Positions 54,879 to 64,000 of a DNA stretch of 64,000 nucleotides are shown here, one piece after another. The notes under the pieces are model-generated. The model did not search any database and had not been told where the DNA came from. It saw nothing but the letters and a program-made list of their open reading frames with translations. Positions within the stretch are counted from its first letter, which is position 1. Every line of letters begins with the position of its first letter. Made by a program: the position numbers and the translations under genes. This DNA comes from Longimicrobiales bacterium (lineage in GTDB: Bacteria > Gemmatimonadota > Gemmatimonadetes > Longimicrobiales > Gaopeijiaceae): the NCBI GenBank assembly GCA_958295645.1, contig OY282361.1, forward strand, positions 1,144,501-1,208,500, read 5' to 3'.

Positions 54879-56153
54879 CTACTGCTTGGCGGGCGGCCAA
54901 GTGGTCTCGCCGCGCAACAAGTCCTCGTAGCCTTCTCGGGTGCGCACCAAGCGGGCGACGCCCTGGTGCACCATGACTTCGGCGGGCCGAGGGCGCGAAT
55001 TGTAGTTGGAAGCCATCGCGAAGCCGTAGGCGCCGGCGGCCCCCACGCACAGAAGGGCGCCTGGACGGGGGAGCCGCAGAAGCCGGTCCTTGGCCAGGAA
55101 GTCGCCGCTCTCGCAGACTGGGCCGACGACGTCCACCCGGGCGGGTGCGCCCTGTCCGGCGGGGTCGACGAACTCGATCGGGTGGGCGGCGCCGTAGTAG
55201 CTGGGCCGCAGGAAGTCGGTCATGCCGGCGTCCACAACCACGAACGTCTTGTCGCCGGAGCGCTTCACGTAGAGCGCCCGGGTCAGCAACACGCCTGCGG
55301 CGGCGACCAGCGAGCGTCCAGGTTCGACGACCAGCGAGAGACTGCGTCCGGCCATCAGGCTGGACACCTCGCCGCCCAGCTGGGCCAAGTCCAGTTCCGC
55401 GCCGTCGGCGTCCGCGACCGCGAAGCCGCCTCCGATGTCCACGTAGCGCAGTTGGACGCCCGCGTCGCGCCGACAGCGTTCCGCCACGGCCAGGGCCGTC
55501 TTCAGGGCGTCGACGAAGGGACGAACCTCGCGAACCTGGGAGCCGATGTGGACGCAGACGCCCACAGGTTCGAGGAAGCCGTCGGCGCAGGCGCTGCGAT
55601 ACATCTCGGCGGCCTCCGGCGGCGCGACGCCGAACTTCGCGGTGGCGTGGCCGGTCCGGGTGTACTCGTGAGTGGGACTGCGCACGCCCGGGTTGACCCG
55701 CACCGCGACGCGAGCCGGCTTCCCCACGCGACGAGCGACCGACGCCAGCAACGCCATTTCCGCTGCGCTCTCGACGTGAAACGACATGATGTCCGCATCG
55801 AGACCCTCCTCCATCTCGCGCGCCGTCTTGCCCACGCCCGCAAAGACGATCCGCTCCGGCGGGACTCCTGCGCGAAGGCAACGAAACAGCTCGCCCCCGC
55901 TCACCACGTCCGCGCCCGCGCCGCTTCGGGCCAGGAGACCGAGCACCGCCATCGAGGAGTTGGCCTTTGCCGAGTAGGCGACCAGCGGGTCGAGCGGCCT
56001 GAAGGCTTCGCGCAGCGCTCGCAGCCGCGCCAGGACATGCGCGCCGCTGTAGACGTAGAGCGGCGTGCCGTGTTCCTCGGCGATCGCGTCCAGAGGGCAA
56101 GGGCCGCAGTGCAGAAGGCCCGCGCGCCTCTCGAACGCGCCGCCGCCCGTCAA
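54879..56153 (-). CDS. lysA: Diaminopimelate decarboxylase
   Basis: PLP enzyme that makes L-lysine from meso-diaminopimelate. The PLP lysine lies in VAYSAKANSS. HIGSQ, GGGFAV and the EPGRSLVAAAG phosphate loop follow, and the second-subunit active site is VCESGDFLAKDR, ending with YNSRPRPAEVMV. Length is 424 residues. No ATG or GTG fits the N-terminus; TTG 56151-56153 overlaps the proS stop as TTGA, as in valS. It is the last gene of the mrdA-to-lysA operon. Confidence 0.94.
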   Translation of the reverse strand: MTGGGAFERRAGLLHCGPCPLDAIAEEHGTPLYVYSGAHVLARLRALREAFRPLDPLVAYSAKANSSMAVLGLLARSGAGADVVSGGELFRCLRAGVPPERIVFAGVGKTAREMEEGLDADIMSFHVESAAEMALLASVARRVGKPARVAVRVNPGVRSPTHEYTRTGHATAKFGVAPPEAAEMYRSACADGFLEPVGVCVHIGSQVREVRPFVDALKTALAVAERCRRDAGVQLRYVDIGGGFAVADADGAELDLAQLGGEVSSLMAGRSLSLVVEPGRSLVAAAGVLLTRALYVKRSGDKTFVVVDAGMTDFLRPSYYGAAHPIEFVDPAGQGAPARVDVVGPVCESGDFLAKDRLLRLPRPGALLCVGAAGAYGFAMASNYNSRPRPAEVMVHQGVARLVRTREGYEDLLRGETTWPPAKQ

Positions 56154-57613
56154 TAGGCGCGCGCCCAGATCACTTCCATGCGCGCCCGGCCGCCGCCCGG
56201 GCACTTGGACGGCGCCGCCGGAGAGCGGAATTCCTCGTCCGGGACGACCCGGATGGTGGCCTTGGCCTCCTCCTTGGCACGCCTCTCGACCTCGGGGTCG
56301 CCGCTCCAGCCCGAGTACACGAATCCCGCCCCCTCGTCCAGCAACCCGGCCAACTCCCTCACCGACCCGACCTCCTGGCGCACCGTCCGCGCCTCGCGCC
56401 GCGCCTTCGCCTCGCCCAAGAGATGGTCCTGCAACGCGCGAAGCCGGGCCCTCATGCCTTCCACCGCCTCCGCCTCGCCCAGCGTCTCCTTGCGCGCGCC
56501 GCCTTCCCGCACCACTCGCGGAACCACGACCACCTCGCCCCGCGCCACATCCCGCGGACCGACCTCCAGGCGCACCGGCGCGCCCTTGCGCTCCCAATCG
56601 AAGAACCGGGCGCCCACGGACATGTCCAGCCGCCTGTCCACGCGGGCGCGCACGCCCTCGCGTCGCAACGCGTCCGCCAGCTCCTCGCTCTTGGCCAAGA
56701 CGCCGGCCCCCTCCGCCTCGCCGCCCGCGATGGGCACGACCACGACCTGCGAAGGCGCCAGCTTAGGCGGCACGACGACCCCCGCGTCGTCCCCGTGGGT
56801 CATCACGAGTCCCCCGACCAAGCGCGTGGACGCCCCCCAGGACGTGTTCCAGGCGAACTCCTCCCGGCCGTCCCGGTTCTGGAAGGTCAGATCGAACTGC
56901 TTGGCGAAGTTCTGCCCCAGCATGTGCGACGTGGCCGCCTGGAGCGCCTTGCCGTCCTGCATGACCGCCTCGCAGGCGTAGCTGCGCACGGCGCCGGCGA
57001 ACTTCTCGCCGTCCGTCTTCACGCCGGTGACCGGCGGCATGGCCATCCAATCCTCCATGAACCGCCGGTAGATGCCCAGCATGGTGCGGGCCTCCGCTTC
57101 GGCCTCCGCTTCGTCCGCGTGCGCGGTGTGGCCTTCCTGCCAGAGGAACTCGGCCGTGCGCAGGAAGAGGCGGGTGCGCAGCTCCCAGCGCATGGCGTTG
57201 CCCCATTGGTTGAGCAGCAGCGGCAGGTCGCGGTAGCTCTGCACCCACTTGGCGTACATGGCGTAGATGATCGTCTCGGACGTGGGACGTACCACGTAGG
57301 GCTCCTCGAGCTCCTTGCCGCCGGCGTGGGTGACCACGGCAAGCTCGGGCTTGAAGCCTTTCACGTGCTCCTTCTCGCGCTCGATGAAGCTCAAGGGGAC
57401 GAGAAGCGGGAAGTAGGCGTTCTCGTGACCCGTGGCCTTGAACATGTCGTCGAGGGCGTGCTGCATCTGCTCCCAGATGCCGTAGCCCCAGGGCCGGATG
57501 ACCATGCTGCCCCTGACGGGCGAATAGTCGGCCAGCTCGGCGCGCTGCACGACTTCGTTGTACCAAGCGCTGAAGTCCTCGCTTCGGCGGGTGAATCCCT
57601 TGCGCTTCGACAT
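56150..57613 (-). CDS. proS: Prolyl-tRNA synthetase, archaeal/eukaryote-like short form
   Basis: Class II aminoacyl-tRNA synthetase that charges tRNA-Pro. The 487-residue form lacks the bacterial editing insertion and ends with the zinc-domain-like tail characteristic of the ProS-3 type (SKCPGGGRARMEVIWARAY). Motifs are FPLLVPLSF, VVRPTSETIIYAMYAKW, RTRLFLRTAEFLWQEGHTAH and THGDDAGVVVPPKLAP. The ATG 57611-57613 abuts the hisS stop codon. Most of the zinc cysteines of archaeal forms are absent. Confidence 0.95.
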   Translation of the reverse strand: MSKRKGFTRRSEDFSAWYNEVVQRAELADYSPVRGSMVIRPWGYGIWEQMQHALDDMFKATGHENAYFPLLVPLSFIEREKEHVKGFKPELAVVTHAGGKELEEPYVVRPTSETIIYAMYAKWVQSYRDLPLLLNQWGNAMRWELRTRLFLRTAEFLWQEGHTAHADEAEAEAEARTMLGIYRRFMEDWMAMPPVTGVKTDGEKFAGAVRSYACEAVMQDGKALQAATSHMLGQNFAKQFDLTFQNRDGREEFAWNTSWGASTRLVGGLVMTHGDDAGVVVPPKLAPSQVVVVPIAGGEAEGAGVLAKSEELADALRREGVRARVDRRLDMSVGARFFDWERKGAPVRLEVGPRDVARGEVVVVPRVVREGGARKETLGEAEAVEGMRARLRALQDHLLGEAKARREARTVRQEVGSVRELAGLLDEGAGFVYSGWSGDPEVERRAKEEAKATIRVVPDEEFRSPAAPSKCPGGGRARMEVIWARAY

Positions 57614-58975
57614 CTATCGATCCCCTTCCCCGTGGGCCGACTCGGGGCCGGTTCCGGCATTGGCGAGGCCGGCTGGCGACCTAGCGACGCCTCCCGGCAG
57701 CAGCGATTCAAGGGCGACCCTCTCCTGTTCGCCCGTCTCGAGGTCGCGGACCGTGGCGGCCCCCGCAGCGGCCTCGTCGGGTCCGATCACGACGGCCCGC
57801 CGGGCGCCCGAGCGGGCAGCCATCGCCAGGTGCTTGCGCATGCTTCTCGGCCGCAGCGCGCAAACCGCCGAACCCCCGGCCTTGCGCAGCCGACGGCAGG
57901 CTTCGAGCGCCAAGGGCCTCTGCGCCTCTTCCAGCCAGATCACGAAGAAGTCGAACGAGGGCGGCCCGTCCGGCGCCAGTCCCCGCTCCCGCAGCAATTC
58001 GCCCAGCACGACGTCGCCCATGCCGAACCCCACCGCGGGCAAGGGATCACCCCCGAGACGGCCAAGCAGGCCGTCGTAGCGGCCGCCGCCGCAGATGGCG
58101 CGCAACTCGCCAGCGCGGTCGAAGAGCTCGAAGACGATGCCGGTGTAGTAGGCCAGTCCGCGCACGACGGTGAAGTCGAATTCGGCGTAGGCGCCCAGGC
58201 CCATCGCCTCCAGCAGGCAGGCGTGCTCCTCCAGCGGCGCGGCGGTGGCCAGCACCTCCGGGGCGTCCGCGAACCGGCGCTTGAGGTCGTCCAGGGAACC
58301 CGCGCCGGCCGCGGCGAGGCCGAGGAGGTCCTCCGCCTGCGCGCTGGACAGCCCCAGCGCTTCGAGGCGCTGCCGACTGGCGGCGGGCCCGGTTCTCTCC
58401 GCCTTGTCCAGCGCTTCCAGGCAGCCGCCGACGGCCGCGGAAGGGACCCCCAGGGCGCCGAGCACGGCCACGACGAGCCGTCGGTCGTTGACGCGGGCCG
58501 TGAAGTCGGCCGGGCCGAGTCCCAGGGCGCGCACGGCATCCACCGCGACGGCCAAGACTTCGGCGTCGGCGGCCACCGCGGCCTCCCCGACGATGTCCGC
58601 GTTGAGCTGGAAGTGCTCGCGGAGCCTGCCGCGCTGGTTGCGCTCGTAGCGGAAGAGCTGCGGAATCGAGAACCACCGGATGGGCTTGGCCATGGCGCGG
58701 CCGCGCGACCCCAGCATCCGGGCAAGCGTGGGCGTCATTTCCGGGCGCAGCGCGACCCGCCGGTCCCCGCGGTCGACGAACTCGTAGAGCTGGCCGGCGA
58801 TCTCGTCTCCGCTCTTCTCGGCGTAGAGCGCCAGCGGCTCCAGCGGCGGCCCGTCGTATTCCGAGAAGCCGTAGCCGCAAGCGACGGCCCGCCACCTCGA
58901 GAACACATGGTTGCGAAGGGCCATCTCGTCCGGGCCGAACTCGCGAAATCCCCGTAGCTTCGCCAGGGCCGTCAC
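57614..58975 (-). CDS. hisS: Histidyl-tRNA synthetase
   Basis: Class II synthetase that charges tRNA-His. Motif 2 is RWFSIPQLFRYERNQRGRLREHFQLNADIVG, seen as its core FRYERNQRGR. The histidine-A loop is GLAYYTGIVFEL, motif 3 is PAVGFGMGDVVL, and the C-terminal anticodon-binding domain ends with a short unconserved tail. At 453 residues it is slightly longer than average. It starts at GTG 58973-58975, 51 bases after folC. With proS directly behind, two synthetases are translated from one message. Confidence 0.94.
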   Translation of the reverse strand: MTALAKLRGFREFGPDEMALRNHVFSRWRAVACGYGFSEYDGPPLEPLALYAEKSGDEIAGQLYEFVDRGDRRVALRPEMTPTLARMLGSRGRAMAKPIRWFSIPQLFRYERNQRGRLREHFQLNADIVGEAAVAADAEVLAVAVDAVRALGLGPADFTARVNDRRLVVAVLGALGVPSAAVGGCLEALDKAERTGPAASRQRLEALGLSSAQAEDLLGLAAAGAGSLDDLKRRFADAPEVLATAAPLEEHACLLEAMGLGAYAEFDFTVVRGLAYYTGIVFELFDRAGELRAICGGGRYDGLLGRLGGDPLPAVGFGMGDVVLGELLRERGLAPDGPPSFDFFVIWLEEAQRPLALEACRRLRKAGGSAVCALRPRSMRKHLAMAARSGARRAVVIGPDEAAAGAATVRDLETGEQERVALESLLPGGVARSPAGLANAGTGPESAHGEGDR

Positions 58976-59026
58976 GGCGGCGAACCCAGGCGGACGTGCT
59001 GGCTGGACAAGGTCGGCGCGAGCGGG

Positions 59027-60340
59027 CTACTTGGACCGCAGCGGGCTCTGTCCCAGAACCGCCAGCACGTCGCCCACCGTGTGGCAGGAGCCCGTCACCA
59101 CGACGGTCCCGCCTTTCTCCTCGGCCAGCTCGCGGGCGCGCTTGGCAGCTACCGCGACCTGCTCCACGACGTCGACCGGCGCAAGGGCGCCCACCGCCTC
59201 CGCCACCAGGCGCGGATTCCATGTGCGTGCGCGCGGAGCGGACATCGGCACGGTGAAGACCGCGTGGTCCGCGATCTCGAGAAGCGGCGGCAGCATCCGC
59301 GCCCAGTCCTTGTCGCCGAGCACGCCCAGGAGCGCCACCAGCGGGCGGGCCACGTCCAAGTCGCCCAGCATCCGCGTCAGCGCTTGGACTCCCGCGACGT
59401 TGTGCGCCACGTCGAACACGTATCGGACGCCACCCAGTTCGCGGACGTCGCTGCGTCCCGGCCAGTCCACTTCGGCGACGCCCCGAAGCACGGCCTCCCG
59501 CGCAGGCGGCCGGGGCAGCAACTCCAAGGCCTTGAGCGCCACCGCCGTGTTGGCGGCCTGGTGGGCCCCCGCCAAAGGCGTCTCCACCTCGACTTCGCCC
59601 CACAAGGCCGACGGAAAGCGAAAGCGGGCGCCCTCCGCGCTCACCCGAACGTCCAAGACGTCGCGCCCGGGGTCCACGCGATGCAGGGCGGCGCCCACTC
59701 TCTGCGCGCGCGCCTCCAGCTCGGCCATCACCTCGCCGGCGTTCTCGATCGCCACCACTGGAACGCCCGGCTTGATGATTCCGGCCTTCTCGCGGGCGAT
59801 GGCCGCCAACGTCTTGCCCAGGTAGTCCTGGTGGTCGATGGCGACATTGGTGATCGCCACCACGTCGGGAGAGACGACGTTGGTCGCGTCCAGCCGGCCG
59901 CCGAGCCCCACCTCGACGCAAGCCACGCTCACCTCCTCCTCCGCGAAGAGCACGAAGGCCAGCAGGGTCCAGGCCTCGAAGAGCGACATCTTGAGGCGAG
60001 CCGCCAGGGGCGCCAGCTCGCCCGCGGTCTGCGCGAGGCGAGAGGGCGGAAGCGGGCGTCCGTCGACGAGAATGCGCTCCCGGTAGGACCACAAGTGGGG
60101 AGACGTGTAGAGCCCCACGCGCTCGCCGTGCTTGGCCAGCGCCGACGCCCAGGTCGAGGCCACGGATCCCTTCCCGTTGGTGCCGCCGACATGCAGGCAA
60201 CGGTACTTGCGATGTGGCGAGGCGAGGGACGAGAGCGCCGTGGACATGCGCTCCAGCCCCCAGTCCACCTTGGCGGGCGCTCCGGGAAACAACGTCTTCC
60301 CAAGCCGGTCCGAGCCGGGTATGCGGACACGTTGCGTCAC
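59027..60340 (-). CDS. folC: Folylpolyglutamate / dihydrofolate synthase
   Basis: Mur-ligase-fold ATPase that adds glutamate to folates and makes dihydrofolate. P-loop VGGTNGKGSVAS, LYTSPHLWSYRERI, VEVGLGGRLDATNVV, ITNVAIDHQDYLG, REKAGIIKPGVPVV and FDVAHNVAG are all present in order. It starts at GTG 60338-60340, overlapping the accD stop (GTGA); 437 aa. The accD-folC order is common in bacteria. Confidence 0.95.
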   Translation of the reverse strand: MTQRVRIPGSDRLGKTLFPGAPAKVDWGLERMSTALSSLASPHRKYRCLHVGGTNGKGSVASTWASALAKHGERVGLYTSPHLWSYRERILVDGRPLPPSRLAQTAGELAPLAARLKMSLFEAWTLLAFVLFAEEEVSVACVEVGLGGRLDATNVVSPDVVAITNVAIDHQDYLGKTLAAIAREKAGIIKPGVPVVAIENAGEVMAELEARAQRVGAALHRVDPGRDVLDVRVSAEGARFRFPSALWGEVEVETPLAGAHQAANTAVALKALELLPRPPAREAVLRGVAEVDWPGRSDVRELGGVRYVFDVAHNVAGVQALTRMLGDLDVARPLVALLGVLGDKDWARMLPPLLEIADHAVFTVPMSAPRARTWNPRLVAEAVGALAPVDVVEQVAVAAKRARELAEEKGGTVVVTGSCHTVGDVLAVLGQSPLRSK

Positions 60341-61194
60341 GCGCGCGGCTTCCAGCCCGCCCAGGAATGGCGGAGAAGCTGCCCCACGGCGCTCTTCAGC
60401 TCGCGCCGGTCGACCACGGAATCCACCATGCCGTGCTCCTCCAGGAACTCCGCGCTCTGAAATCCGGGCGGCAGCGCCTGCTTGATCGTCTCCTCGATGA
60501 CCCGCGGCCCGGCGAAACCGATCAGCGCCCCCGGCTCGGCCAAGTTGAAGTCGCCCAGCATGGCGTAGGATGCGGTGACGCCGCCGGTGGTGGGATCCGT
60601 CAGGATCGACACGTAGGGCAACGCCCGCTCGTGGAGGCGCGCCAGCACCGCCGACGTCTTGGCCATCTGCATGAGCGAGAAGGCGCCCTCCATCATCCTG
60701 GCGCCGCCGGAGGCGCTCACGATCACCAAGGGCGTCTCCTCCTTCAGGGCGCAGCGCCCCGCCCTGGCGATCTTCTCGCCGACCACCGACCCCATGGACC
60801 CGCCGATGAAGGCGAAGTCCATGACCGCGAGCGACGCCGGAATGCCCTCGATCCGGCAACGTCCCGCGACGACGGCCTCGTTGCGGCCGGTCTTGCGGCG
60901 CGCCTCCTCGAGCCGGTCGGGGTAGGGCTTGCGATCGGCGAAGCCCAACGGGTCGGCGCTCGTCATGCCCGCGTTCGCTTCCTCGAAGGAGCCGGGGTCG
61001 GCCAGCAGCTCCACGTAGCGCCCGGCCGAGATGCGCAGGTGGTTCCGGCATTCGGGGCAGACGCCGAAGTTGCGGAGGAAGCGCTCGCGGTACAGGATCT
61101 CGCCGCACCCGCCGCACTTGTCGAACACGTCGCGCGGGAGGTCTCGCCGTCCTTCGGCCGTGAGCGGCGTCTTCTGCCGTTTGAACCAAGCCAA
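60337..61194 (-). CDS. accD: Acetyl-CoA carboxylase carboxyltransferase beta subunit
   Basis: Beta half of the carboxyltransferase that makes malonyl-CoA with AccA. The zinc ribbon is CGGCGEILYRERF and CPEC near residues 28-52. The crotonase-like core has FAFIGGSMGSVVGEKIARA and SASGGARMMEGAFSLMQMAK. The protein begins LAWFKRQKTPL, so the start is TTG 61192-61194 with AAAGGGGA eight bases upstream, replacing the usual ATG. 285 residues. It lies 23 bases after rodA. Confidence 0.96.
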   Translation of the reverse strand: MAWFKRQKTPLTAEGRRDLPRDVFDKCGGCGEILYRERFLRNFGVCPECRNHLRISAGRYVELLADPGSFEEANAGMTSADPLGFADRKPYPDRLEEARRKTGRNEAVVAGRCRIEGIPASLAVMDFAFIGGSMGSVVGEKIARAGRCALKEETPLVIVSASGGARMMEGAFSLMQMAKTSAVLARLHERALPYVSILTDPTTGGVTASYAMLGDFNLAEPGALIGFAGPRVIEETIKQALPPGFQSAEFLEEHGMVDSVVDRRELKSAVGQLLRHSWAGWKPRA

Positions 61195-61217
61195 CGAGAG
61201 TCCCCTTTCCGTGCCGT

Positions 61218-62453
61218 TCAGGAGTCTTCGCTCGCCAGCCGGATCGCTATTGCCGCAGCCAGCCACGACATCAGAAGGAAGGAACCGCCGTAGCTGATGA
61301 ACGGCAACGGAATGCCCGTGATGGGCACGATGCCGACGGTCATGCCCACGTTGACGAAGACGTGCGTAAGCCAAGCACCTAAGGTACCGACTACGAAAAG
61401 CATGGCAAAGTCGCTTCTCGCCGACTCGGCCAGGCGCAGGATGGTCATGAACAAGTACGCGAAGGCCGCGATGACGAGCGACGTGCCCAGGAAGCCGAAC
61501 TCCTCGCCGACCACGCTGAAGACGAAGTCGGTATGTTGCTCCGGCAAGAAGTTCAGGCGTTTCTGGGTCCCTTCCGCGAAGCCCTTGCCCAGGAGCCCGC
61601 CGCTGCCCACGGCCACCTTCGACTGAATGATCTGCCAGCCAGCGCCAAGCGGGTCGTGGAACGGATCGAAGAACACGCGGATGCGGTTCTTCTGGTACTC
61701 GGCGAGGGAGTTCCACAGGGGTTGCGCGATGGCGCCGGCCGTCACGTTGGCCAGGATCACGGCTACCGACTCGAACACGTACAGTCGGAAGCGGTGGAAG
61801 AAGGCGAAGACGCCCAGGAGCACGATGTAGGCCGACCAAGCCCACACGTTGAACGCCAGGATCAGGCCGATGCCCGGCGAGGCGACCAAGAACAGCAGGT
61901 AGATGGGAGTGCCGGCCCAGAAGAGGACCGAGAAGAGGATGCCGACGAAGGCCGCCGCGGTTCCCAGGTCGGGCTGAAGAAGGACGGCGACGAGCGGCAG
62001 GCCCACCAGCGCGACCGGCGTCGCCAAGTCCTGGAGGTACTGCGGCGGCGTCTCGCGGTTGCCGAGGTACTTCGCCAGCAGGAGCAACGTGGTCACCTTG
62101 GCCGCCTCGGCGGGCTGGAAGCGAAATCCTCCGACCGACAAGAAGCTCTTGACGCTCCCCGCCGGCCCCGGTCCCGTGCCGATCAGGAGCGTGAGCAGCA
62201 GCACGGCCACCCAGAACACGTAGGCCGGCGCGGCGGCCCACTCGTACCAGCGTCCCTGCACGCGAATTGCCGCCGCGAACAGCCCCAAGCTCGCAACGAG
62301 AATGGTCGCTTGCCGCATCCATGTCCCCTCCACGGAAGCGGTCGGCGCCTCGACCAAGCCCGCGGAGTAAATCATGGCCACGCCGAAGAGCGACAACACC
62401 AGCAGCGTCGTCACGAAGGCCACGCTCGGTCCCGTGAGGCGCAGGCGTTCCAT
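61218..62453 (-). CDS. rodA: Rod-shape SEDS peptidoglycan glycosyltransferase RodA
   Basis: SEDS-family glycan polymerase of the elongasome, with about ten membrane helices and 411 residues. Typical sequences are LLQPDLGTA, NRIRVFFDPFHDPLGAGW, QSKVAVGSGGLLGKG, FLPEQHTDFVFSVVGEEFGF and TGIPLPFISYGGS. Pairing with mrdA (PBP2) directly upstream, ATG abutting its stop, identifies it as RodA and not FtsW. A short patch of AT-rich codons with GGTACCTTAGG occurs near 61370-61395. Confidence 0.95.
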   Translation of the reverse strand: MERLRLTGPSVAFVTTLLVLSLFGVAMIYSAGLVEAPTASVEGTWMRQATILVASLGLFAAAIRVQGRWYEWAAAPAYVFWVAVLLLTLLIGTGPGPAGSVKSFLSVGGFRFQPAEAAKVTTLLLLAKYLGNRETPPQYLQDLATPVALVGLPLVAVLLQPDLGTAAAFVGILFSVLFWAGTPIYLLFLVASPGIGLILAFNVWAWSAYIVLLGVFAFFHRFRLYVFESVAVILANVTAGAIAQPLWNSLAEYQKNRIRVFFDPFHDPLGAGWQIIQSKVAVGSGGLLGKGFAEGTQKRLNFLPEQHTDFVFSVVGEEFGFLGTSLVIAAFAYLFMTILRLAESARSDFAMLFVVGTLGAWLTHVFVNVGMTVGIVPITGIPLPFISYGGSFLLMSWLAAAIAIRLASEDS

Positions 62454-64000
62454 TCAGGAGTCCCGGGGCCGCGTCGCCCAGGCCGCGCTTCTCCCGGCCA
62501 AGTAGTGCTCGCGCAACGTCTGGACGGTGTCCTGCACGATCCCGTGGCGGGCCCGGAGAAGATAGTCGGCGGTCTTGGCCACCAGCGGCGCCGCCGTCTC
62601 GGATCCGCTGTCTCCGAATTCCACCAAGGCCACGACCACGACCTCGGGAGGCCCGCCGGGCAGGCCCGCCATCCCCGCGAACCAAGCGTGATTGGGGCGT
62701 CCCCCGCCCGTCTCGGCGGTCCCGGTCTTGCCCATCAAGTCGAAGTGTTCGAGCGAGGACATGTAGGCCGTGCCCCCCGGGGCGGTCACGCGGCGGAGCC
62801 CTTCTCGAATCGCCGCCAAGCTCTCTTGGGACACGTCCAGGCGCCAGCTCTCGAGCGTGGGCGCGGAGCGGTACAGGATGGGGGCCGGGGCCGAGCCGTC
62901 GCGGGAGATGGCGAGCATGAACTGCGCCATCTTGAGCGGAGCCTGCGCGTTGGGGCCCTGCCCCAACACCAAATTGAGGACCTCGCCTTCGCCGGCCCGG
63001 TATCCGAACTGCCGGTCCCAGAAGTCGATGCCGTCCGGGAAAGTGCCGATGGCCTCCTGCGGAAGGTCGATGCCGGTGCCGCGGCCGAAGCCCATGCGGG
63101 CGCCGCCGGCCAGCAGCCGCTCGAGTCCGAGGGCCAAGCCGAGCTGGTAGAAGTAGACGTTGCACGAATGCTGAATCGCGCCGGCGAGGTCGAGGCTGCC
63201 GTGCCCCTCCGGCTTCCAGCAACGGACCGTGCGGTTCCCGTACCTGAACGTGCCGTCGCACGGCTGGGGAAAGCGATGCTGCGGGTCGATCACGCCTGCC
63301 TCCAGGGCGAGCGCCGCGCTCGCGAGCTTCCAGGGCGACCCGGGGGGATACTTGCCCATCGCCGCGCGGCTGTAAAGCGGACTGGTCGGGTCTTGGCTCA
63401 AGCGAGCCCAGTTGCCGGGATCCATGACGCCGACAAAGACGTTGGGGTCGAAGGCGGGCTTGGAGTACATGGCCAGGACTCCGCCCGTCTCGACCTCGAG
63501 CGCCACGACGGCTCCGTTGAGGCCGGCCGGAAAGATGTGGTGTATCCACTCCATCAAGTCCATGTCCAGATGCAGGTCGAGGTCCTGGCCCGGCACGGCC
63601 GGAACTCCGGCGACGCCCTCGAACGAGTCGGCGACTCGTCCGGTCACGTCGACCTCGACGTACCGCGTTCCCCGCTTCCCTCGCAGCCGCGGCTCGTAGA
63701 AGGCCTCCACGCCCGCGCGGCCCACGATCGTTCCGGGGCCGGCGTCCGCGAAGCGGCGGGACTCGAGTTCCTCTTCGTTGATCTGGCCGACGTAGCCGAT
63801 CACGTGCGCACCCACCGGCCCTGCCGGATAGCGGCGCTTGGGGCGCGACTCCAGCAGCACCTGGGGGAAGACGGACCGGCGTTCTTGAACGGCGGCGACC
63901 GCGTCGAACGGGACGTCCCCGGCGACCAGGAGCGACCTCACGGGACGGGCGCGGACGCGGGTGGCGAGCGCGTCCACCTGCGCCCCGGTCAGCTCGACGT
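62454..64000 (-). CDS. mrdA: Penicillin-binding protein 2, 5' end outside window
   Basis: Class B PBP transpeptidase of the elongasome, partner of RodA. The N-terminus and membrane anchor lie past the right edge; about 515 residues are visible. The pedestal (GTIVGRAGVEAFYEPRLRG) is followed by the transpeptidase domain with KYPPGSPWK (SxxK), SCN (SxN) and LMGKTGTAE (KTG). The rodA start directly abuts the stop codon, so the two are made together. Confidence 0.93.
   Translation of the reverse strand, partial: VELTGAQVDALATRVRARPVRSLLVAGDVPFDAVAAVQERRSVFPQVLLESRPKRRYPAGPVGAHVIGYVGQINEEELESRRFADAGPGTIVGRAGVEAFYEPRLRGKRGTRYVEVDVTGRVADSFEGVAGVPAVPGQDLDLHLDMDLMEWIHHIFPAGLNGAVVALEVETGGVLAMYSKPAFDPNVFVGVMDPGNWARLSQDPTSPLYSRAAMGKYPPGSPWKLASAALALEAGVIDPQHRFPQPCDGTFRYGNRTVRCWKPEGHGSLDLAGAIQHSCNVYFYQLGLALGLERLLAGGARMGFGRGTGIDLPQEAIGTFPDGIDFWDRQFGYRAGEGEVLNLVLGQGPNAQAPLKMAQFMLAISRDGSAPAPILYRSAPTLESWRLDVSQESLAAIREGLRRVTAPGGTAYMSSLEHFDLMGKTGTAETGGGRPNHAWFAGMAGLPGGPPEVVVVALVEFGDSGSETAAPLVAKTADYLLRARHGIVQDTVQTLREHYLAGRSAAWATRPRDS

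Overview
The window is GC-rich (about 70 percent by eye) bacterial DNA packed with long, mostly leftward operons. Gene content fits a Gram-negative free-living bacterium: lipoproteins with lipoboxes, a heptose-bisphosphate phosphatase, RodA/PBP2. A large BNR-propeller secreted protein, a DUF4159/DUF4175 pair and heavy use of GTG/TTG starts with 4-base gene overlaps make Gemmatimonadota my best guess. That is an inference; there is no rRNA here to confirm it.

Left part (1-23.7 kb, all minus strand): isoprenoid (ispG) and purine (purN-purH) synthesis, a tRNA-Ser, a glyoxalase-II-like hydrolase and an A-type Fe-S carrier. A translationally coupled run follows: membrane-anchored protein, valS, Ig-like lipoprotein, selA, gmhB. 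Next come a small membrane protein with an FAH-family hydrolase, and a tightly overlapping five-gene operon (DUF4159, DUF4175, repeat protein, an 'asparagine synthetase B-like' exported protein, DinG-like helicase) that ends at a good intrinsic terminator.

Middle (23.7-40 kb): a repeat-driven region of membrane glycosyltransferases (GT-C/PMT fold). Two tandem copies of family I lie next to family II: an internally deleted remnant plus four copies (A-D) in a tandem array with a 2,424/2,425-bp period. Between the copies are fragments of a trxA/mce divergent pair; intact trxA and mce genes sit at the left edge. In each repeat junction a deletion has placed the trxA promoter region, ribosome-binding site and first codons in front of the glycosyltransferase. 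The fusion is in frame in copy A and out of frame by one G in copies B and C. Copy D keeps what looks like the original start, coupled to rsmI. This array, with homopolymer-length differences at its gene starts, is the most unusual part of the window.

Right part (40-64 kb): lipoprotein and clpB, with three identical palindromes spaced exactly 42 bp apart upstream; divergent OPT transporter and small lipoprotein; a lipoprotein made of two tandem type-1 periplasmic binding domains; the BNR-propeller protein; a 6-bladed-propeller lipoprotein; guaA; then a leftward operon mrdA-rodA-accD-folC-hisS-proS-lysA that joins cell-shape, fatty-acid, folate, tRNA-charging and lysine functions.
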